Shown here: positions 7,810 to 11,560 of the stretch, one piece after another
How positions within the stretch are numbered: the stretch's first letter is position 1
Layout of the letters: every line of letters starts with the position of its first letter
Source: JBDSTZ01 sp039927975
GTDB lineage: Bacteria > Pseudomonadota > Gammaproteobacteria > Burkholderiales > Burkholderiaceae_D
NCBI GenBank assembly: GCA_039927975.1
Contig: JBDSTZ010000309.1
Location: 1-11,560, forward strand
Direction: 5' to 3'
DNA length: 11,560 nucleotides
Notes under the pieces: generated by a model
What the model was told of the DNA's origin: nothing
What the model saw: only the letters and a program-made list of their open reading frames with translations
Databases searched by the model: none
Translations under genes and position numbers: made by a program

Positions 7810-7855
7810 GCGGCGCGGCGCCTGGCTGTGCCGCCGGCCCGGGCGGGCCTTTTTT
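7810..7855 (+). terminator. Rho-independent terminator with no visible upstream gene
   Basis: On the plus strand GGCCC (7836-7840), a four-base loop and GGGCC (7845-7849) are followed directly by six T residues (7850-7855). Just upstream a second hairpin can form (7810-7816 with 7828-7834, seven pairs including one G-U). The nearest upstream gene on this strand is absent, since the lyase is transcribed the other way. It may end a small RNA or an antisense transcript, or insulate the ribonuclease operon. The core stem is short. Confidence 0.5.
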
Positions 7856-7862
7856 CCCGCTG

Positions 7863-7878
7863 TTTAGTCATGACTGAA
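7863..7878. promoter_or_regulatory. Imperfect 16-bp palindrome centred on AGTCATGACT
   Basis: The inner ten bases (7866-7875) are a perfect palindrome, and the outer arms TTT/GAA extend it to 16 bases with one mismatched pair. It lies 12 bases upstream of the FNR-like box and could be a second regulator site for the ribonuclease operon. I do not recognise the binding family. Confidence 0.25.
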
Positions 7879-7889
7879 TTCGCAGCGTT

Positions 7890-7931
7890 TTGATCTGCCT
7901 CAACGCCGCTTCAGTTAAATTCATCGATATT
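7890..7931 (+). promoter_or_regulatory. FNR/ANR-like box and -10 element of the ribonuclease-phosphorylase operon
   Basis: TTGATCTGCCTCAA (7890-7903) matches the FNR/ANR consensus TTGAT-N4-ATCAA at nine of ten defined positions. A -10-like GATATT (7926-7931, four of six) follows after 22 bases. This places the box centre at about -41.5 from a start near 7938, the class II activator position where FNR replaces a -35 element; no good -35 is seen. The leader would be about 22 bases and contains the GGAAAGG Shine-Dalgarno. Oxygen-limited activation is inferred. Confidence 0.55.
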
Positions 7932-7959
7932 CCATCATTGACCATGGAAAGGTGTTGCG

Positions 7960-9321
7960 ATGAAACTGAAATTTCTTGGCGCTACAGGCACGGTGACCGG
8001 TTCGAAGTATTTGCTCAGTTCGGGCGCCACCAACATCCTGGTCGATTGCGGCCTGTTTCAAGGTTACAAGGCGCTCAGGCTGCGCAACCGCGCGCCCTTG
8101 CCGATCGCGCCCGCCGAGATCGACGCGGTGCTGCTCACCCATGCGCACCTGGACCACAGCGGCTACCTGCCGCTGCTGGTGAAAGACGGTTTTCGCGGCA
8201 GGATTTTCTGCAGCGCAGCCACCTTCGACCTGTGCAAGATATTGTTGCCCGACAGCGGGCACCTGCTTGAAGAGGAGGCTAATTACGCCATCCGCCACGG
8301 CTTCTCGCGCCACGCGCCGGCCTTGCCGCTGTATTCCGAGGCCGACGCCGTGCGCGCGCTGCGCCAGTTCCACCCGGTGCCGTTCGACACGCCGTTCAGC
8401 GTGGCCGGCGAGATGCGCGCCGAACTGGCGCTCGCCGGCCACATCCTCGGCGCGGCCATCGTCTCGGTGCGCCACGGCGCGACGAAGGTGGTGTTTTCCG
8501 GCGACCTCGGCCGCCCCGACGACCCGATCATGCTGGCGCCAACGGCCATCGAGCAGGCCGATTACCTGGTCGTCGAGTCGACCTACGGCGGCAAGCGCCA
8601 CGATCCGGCCGACCCGCTGCTCTTGCTCGGCAAGACCGTCCGCGAGACTGTCGCCAGGGGCGGCGTGACCATCATTCCGGCGTTCGCGGTCGGCCGCGCC
8701 CAGTCGCTGCTGTACGATCTGCACCGGCTCAAGGAGCAGGGCGCGATTCCATCCCACGTGCCGGTCTACCTGAACAGCCCGATGGCCTCGGACGCCACCG
8801 CCCTGTATCAGAAACACCTGGCGATCCATCGCCTCAACCACGCCGAGTGCTTCGCCATGCGGCACGCCGCGAAAATCGTCAACAGCGTGGAGGAATCGAT
8901 CGCCCTCAACGAGCGCCAGGTGCCGATGGTGATCGTCGCCGCCAGCGGCATGGCCACCGGCGGCCGGGTGCTGCATCACCTGAAGGCGTTCGCGCCCGAC
9001 CCGCGCAACACCATCCTGTTCGCCGGCTTCCAGGCCGCCGGCACGCGCGGCGCCAGCATGCTCGCCGGGGTCGACGCGATCAAGATCCACGGCCAATACG
9101 TGCCGGTGCGCGCGCACGTCGACCAGATCGCCAACCTGTCGGCGCACGCCGATGGGGATGAACTGATCGGCTGGCTCGGGCATTTCAGGCGCGCGCCGCG
9201 CCGCACCTTCATTACCCACGGCGAGCCCGAGGCGGCCGAGGCGCTGCGCAGGCGCGTCGGCCAAGAGCTCGACTGGCCCTGCGAGGTGCCGGCCTATCTC
9301 GACGAGGCGGAGCTGTCGTGA
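7960..9321 (+). CDS. MBL-fold/beta-CASP ribonuclease (CPSF73/YSH1-like, COG1236 type)
   Basis: A 453-residue RNA-processing metallo-hydrolase, the usual length for bacterial CPSF73-like nucleases. The two-zinc site is complete: HAHLDH (61-66), His161 in AGHILGAA and Asp182 in SGDLGR. The beta-CASP motifs follow: the acidic residue Glu206 in VVESTYGG (motif A), His396 in SAHAD (motif B) and His420 in THGEPEAA (motif C). IIPAFAVGRAQ (238-248) and AASGMATGGRVLHH (327-340) are typical of the beta-CASP cap. Such enzymes are endo- and/or exoribonucleases acting in the cytoplasm with Zn ions; the RNA substrate here is not known. The ATG at 7960 follows GGAAAGG with a seven-base gap. The stop overlaps the start of the phosphorylase gene by 4 bp, so the two are probably translationally coupled. 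An FNR-like site upstream suggests induction at low oxygen. The family is near certain; the exact cleavage mode is not. Confidence 0.95.
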   Translation: MKLKFLGATGTVTGSKYLLSSGATNILVDCGLFQGYKALRLRNRAPLPIAPAEIDAVLLTHAHLDHSGYLPLLVKDGFRGRIFCSAATFDLCKILLPDSGHLLEEEANYAIRHGFSRHAPALPLYSEADAVRALRQFHPVPFDTPFSVAGEMRAELALAGHILGAAIVSVRHGATKVVFSGDLGRPDDPIMLAPTAIEQADYLVVESTYGGKRHDPADPLLLLGKTVRETVARGGVTIIPAFAVGRAQSLLYDLHRLKEQGAIPSHVPVYLNSPMASDATALYQKHLAIHRLNHAECFAMRHAAKIVNSVEESIALNERQVPMVIVAASGMATGGRVLHHLKAFAPDPRNTILFAGFQAAGTRGASMLAGVDAIKIHGQYVPVRAHVDQIANLSAHADGDELIGWLGHFRRAPRRTFITHGEPEAAEALRRRVGQELDWPCEVPAYLDEAELS

Positions 9322-10829
9322 GGGCGCCGGCCGTCCTCGCCGCGACCCGCCTGGGCATCGACACCTACCAGGAGCACGTCGCCTACATGCGTTCTGACTG
9401 CGAGGTGTGCAAGTCGGAAGGCTTCGGCACCCGCGCGCGCATCGAACTGCGGCTCGGCGAGCGGCGCATCGTCGCCACCTTGAACGTGGTGTATTCGGAC
9501 ATGCTCGGCGAGGCCAGGATCGGCCTGTCGGAGACGGCCTGGCAGGCGCTTGGCGCGGCCGAGGGACGGCCGGTGCAAATCGCCCACGCGGCGTCGCCGC
9601 AATCGTTCGCGGCGGTCAGGGCCAAGATCCTCGGACGCCCGCTCAGCGCCGCCGCTACCGGCGCCATCATTGGCGACATCTGCGCCGGCCGCTACGCCGA
9701 TATCGAGATGGCCGCCTTCATCACCGCCTGCGCCGGCAAGCGCCTGGACCTGGCGGAGTCGATCGCGCTGAGCGGCGCGATGACCGCCGCCGGCCAGCAG
9801 CTGCGCTGGGACAGCGAGGTGGTGGTCGACAAACACTGCGTGGGCGGCTTGCCGGGCAACCGGACCACCTTGCTGGTCGTGCCGATCGTGGCCGCCTGCG
9901 GGTTGGTGATCCCGAAAACCTCGTCGCGCGCGATCACCTCGCCGGCCGGTTCGGCCGACGTGATGGAAACCCTGGCGCCGGTGGCGCTCGACATCGCCCG
10001 CATGAAGGCGGTGGTCGAGCGCGAGGGCGGCTGCATCGCCTGGGGCGGCGCGGTCTCGCTCAGCCCGGCCGACGACATGCTGATCCGGGTCGAGCGCCCG
10101 CTTGGACTCGACAGCGAAGGCTTGCTGGTGGCCTCGGTGCTGTCGAAAAAGATCGCGGCCGGCGCGACCCACGTGTTGATCGACATTCCGGTCGGCCGCA
10201 GCGCCAAGGTGCGCTCGGCGGAGGCCGCCGCCACGCTCGCCGCGCGGCTGCGGGCGGTGGGACGGGCCTTCGGCCTGCAGGTCGACACCGTCGTCAGCGA
10301 CGGTTCCCAGCCGGTCGGGCGCGGCATCGGACCGGCGCTCGAGGCGCGCGACGTGCTGGCGGTGCTCCAGGGCGCGCCGGACGCGCCGGACGACTTGCGC
10401 CAGCGCGCCTTGCTGCTGGCCGGGATGGTGCTTGAGATGGGCGGCAAGGCCAACGCCGGGCAGGGCCTGGCGATGGCGACGGCGGTGCTCGAGCGCGGCG
10501 CCGCGTGGAGCAAGTTCCAGGCGATCTGCGAGGCCCAGGGCGGCATGCGGGTGCCGCCGACGGCTCGCTTCACGCACGTGCTCGAAGCATCGCACGGCGG
10601 GGTGCTGGTGGCCATCGATAACGGCCGCCTGGCGCAGCTGGCCAAGCTGGCCGGCGCGCCGGCGGCGCCGGCGGCCGGCATCAGTTTGCACGCGCGACTG
10701 GGCGCGCAGCTGCGGGTCGGCGAACCTTTGCTGACCCTGCACGCCGAGTCGGCCGGCGAGCTCGCCTATGCGCTGGCCTACGCGCAGGCGCAGGAACAAC
10801 TGGTGACGATCGCCCAGCCGGATTGCTGA
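9318..10829 (+). CDS. Thymidine phosphorylase family protein (type 2, AMP-phosphorylase-like)
   Basis: A 503-residue glycosyl phosphorylase. It is longer than classical DeoA (about 440) because of an N-terminal domain of roughly 90-100 residues (RIELRLGERRIVATLNVVYS, 41-60), as in archaeal AMP phosphorylase. The phosphate/nucleoside site shows DKHCVGGLPGNRTT (171-184) and KTSSRAITSPAGSAD (200-214). These are the type 2 versions rather than the DeoA forms KHSTGGVGD and SGRGLGHTGGT. VVSDGSQPVGRGIGPALEA (325-343) and LEMGGKANAGQG (372-383) complete the fold. The expected reaction is reversible phosphorolysis of a pyrimidine nucleoside or a nucleoside 5'-monophosphate to base plus ribose phosphate. 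Annotation pipelines call it thymidine phosphorylase, but the motifs favour the nucleotide-using branch (inference). The GTG start at 9318 overlaps the ribonuclease stop (GTGA) and has GGCGGAG upstream with suitable spacing. It ends 27 bases before the convergent stress-protein stop. Ser212 replaces the Thr I recall at this place in relatives, a mild change. Confidence 0.92.
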   Translation: MRAPAVLAATRLGIDTYQEHVAYMRSDCEVCKSEGFGTRARIELRLGERRIVATLNVVYSDMLGEARIGLSETAWQALGAAEGRPVQIAHAASPQSFAAVRAKILGRPLSAAATGAIIGDICAGRYADIEMAAFITACAGKRLDLAESIALSGAMTAAGQQLRWDSEVVVDKHCVGGLPGNRTTLLVVPIVAACGLVIPKTSSRAITSPAGSADVMETLAPVALDIARMKAVVEREGGCIAWGGAVSLSPADDMLIRVERPLGLDSEGLLVASVLSKKIAAGATHVLIDIPVGRSAKVRSAEAAATLAARLRAVGRAFGLQVDTVVSDGSQPVGRGIGPALEARDVLAVLQGAPDAPDDLRQRALLLAGMVLEMGGKANAGQGLAMATAVLERGAAWSKFQAICEAQGGMRVPPTARFTHVLEASHGGVLVAIDNGRLAQLAKLAGAPAAPAAGISLHARLGAQLRVGEPLLTLHAESAGELAYALAYAQAQEQLVTIAQPDC

Positions 10830-10859
10830 GCGGGCGATCGGCGCCGTTTGGCGCGCTCA
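10827..10859. terminator. Inverted repeat joining the two convergent stop codons, possible bidirectional terminator
   Basis: TGAGCG (10827-10832) pairs with CGCTCA (10854-10859), and an inner hairpin GCGCC-GTTT-GGCGC (10841-10854) lies within. The two structures share base 10854, so they are alternatives or a slightly frayed stack. The arms contain the phosphorylase TGA and, on the other strand, the stress-protein TGA. There is no T-run on either side, so termination is only suggested by position. Confidence 0.35.
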
Positions 10860-11560
10860 GTGCGCCATCCACAGGGCCATCGGCGAGCAGCGCAGGGCGG
10901 TCCGGGTGGCCCCGCCAAGCACGTACTCGCGCAGCCGCGAATGGCCGAAAGCGCCCATCACCAGCAGGTCGGAACCGGCTTCGGCGGCCAGCGACAGCAG
11001 CGCTTCGCCATCGTCGTCGCCGCTGTCGAACAGCGTGACCTCGACCTCGATCCCGTGGCGCGCCAGGTACAAGGCCATGTCGGCGCCGGGCTCCTCGCCA
11101 TGCACACGGTGCTCGCCGAGCCTGCGGATCACCAGCAGGCGCGCCTGGCCGGCTTGCCGGAGCAGCGGGATCGCGCTGCTGATCGCCCGCATCGCCTCGG
11201 CACTGCCGTTCCAGGCCAGCGAGGGTCGCCGGCCGATCGGGCCGATCTCGCCGGCGGCCGGCACCACCAGCACCGGCCGCGCGCAATTGAGCAGCACGGT
11301 CGCCTGGAAATCGTCGCCGGTCGACTGCCCGCCGGCGCCGCGTGCCTGCTGGCCGATCACCACCAGATCGGCGTAGCGCGCCTGCAGGCACACGGCCGTC
11401 GCAGCTTCCTCGTCGATGCGGCGGCGTTCCAGCAAATCGCAGCCAGCCTGGCGCGCGCGGCGCTCGAACAGGTCGAGCGCGCGGTCGGCCTCGGCCCGCA
11501 ATTCGGTGATCGGCAAGGTGATCGGCGGCGCGCTCGGATCCATCGCGCTGAGCGGGAACA
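10857..11560 (-). CDS. Universal stress protein, tandem UspA type (N-terminus beyond window)
   Basis: The frame stays open to the right edge; FPLSA precedes the ATG at 11543, and that ATG lies inside the first Usp domain, so the true start is outside the window. What is visible (233 codons) is the last part of Usp domain 1 (YADLVVIGQ, CARPVLVVP) and the whole of domain 2. Domain 2 begins with PSLAWNGSAEAMRAI (107-121, counted from that ATG) and ends with DLLVMGAFGHSRLREYVLGGATR (192-214). The latter carries the ATP-binding pattern G-2x-G-9x-G at Gly197, Gly200 and Gly210, followed by Gly-Ala-Thr. Such proteins are cytoplasmic, bind ATP or AMP and are raised under stress or low oxygen. It is convergent with the nuclease-phosphorylase pair and is not in their transcript, but similar genes often sit near FNR/ANR-controlled clusters (recalled, not checked). 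Confidence 0.93.
   Translation of the reverse strand, partial: FPLSAMDPSAPPITLPITELRAEADRALDLFERRARQAGCDLLERRRIDEEAATAVCLQARYADLVVIGQQARGAGGQSTGDDFQATVLLNCARPVLVVPAAGEIGPIGRRPSLAWNGSAEAMRAISSAIPLLRQAGQARLLVIRRLGEHRVHGEEPGADMALYLARHGIEVEVTLFDSGDDDGEALLSLAAEAGSDLLVMGAFGHSRLREYVLGGATRTALRCSPMALWMAH

Larger units (their letters stand above)
7623..7959. other. Divergent intergenic region between lyase and ribonuclease genes
   Basis: This 337-base stretch is more AT-rich than its surroundings and has no convincing coding frame. From left to right it holds the lyase Shine-Dalgarno and a perfect palindrome (7647-7658), the lyase promoter (7692-7720), a structured segment ending in a rho-independent terminator on the plus strand (7810-7855), an imperfect palindrome (7863-7878), an FNR/ANR-like box with its -10 (7890-7931), and the ribonuclease Shine-Dalgarno (7946-7952). 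Confidence 0.8.

Noticed and set aside
7921..9264. A 447-codon minus-strand frame opposite the ribonuclease
   Set aside because: It is an antisense shadow; the plus strand carries a full set of MBL and beta-CASP catalytic motifs.
9294..10799. A 501-codon minus-strand frame opposite the phosphorylase
   Set aside because: Low-complexity Arg/Ala/Gly-rich antisense shadow; the plus strand matches the phosphorylase family along its whole length.
1..11560. Search for insertion sequences, tRNA genes, integrases or attachment sites
   Set aside because: No transposase or integrase-like frame, no tRNA-like cloverleaf and no flanking direct repeats were seen by eye.

Overview
The window is GC-rich and gene-dense, with strong third-position GC bias and therefore long antisense shadow frames. 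Its gene families fit a betaproteobacterium of the Oxalobacteraceae type (Massilia, Duganella or a relative). That placement is inferred from gene style; there is no rRNA or other marker in the window.

Left part (1-7622, minus strand). At the left edge is the N-terminal 585 codons of a regulator-like protein with an OmpR/CadC-type winged helix and an nSTAND-type P-loop NTPase; it runs out of the window at base 1. Upstream of it, after a strong stem-loop, lies a 1887-residue exported protein. This has a signal peptide, an alginate-lyase-like alpha/alpha catalytic region, a CBM-like beta domain, an Ig/cadherin-like domain, a helical linker, one F5/8C (discoidin-like) domain, and then four tandem copies of an Ig plus F5/8C module with an exact 248-residue (744-bp) period. 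It looks like a secreted polysaccharide lyase with a very large carbohydrate-binding tail.

Middle (7623-7959). This divergent intergenic region carries a sigma70-like promoter and a 12-bp perfect palindrome on the lyase side. On the other side are a rho-independent terminator with no visible parent gene, a second palindrome, and an FNR/ANR-like box spaced from a -10 element exactly as in a class II FNR promoter.

Right part (7960-11560). Two plus-strand genes overlap by 4 bp: a metallo-beta-lactamase/beta-CASP ribonuclease and a thymidine-phosphorylase-family protein of the type related to archaeal AMP phosphorylase. A universal stress protein faces them convergently and is cut by the right edge. 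The likely theme is oxygen-limited RNA turnover: the nuclease would release nucleotides, the phosphorylase would split nucleosides or nucleoside monophosphates, and the stress protein would accompany the low-oxygen or energy-stress response. The gene families and overlap are visible; the pathway and oxygen control are inference.
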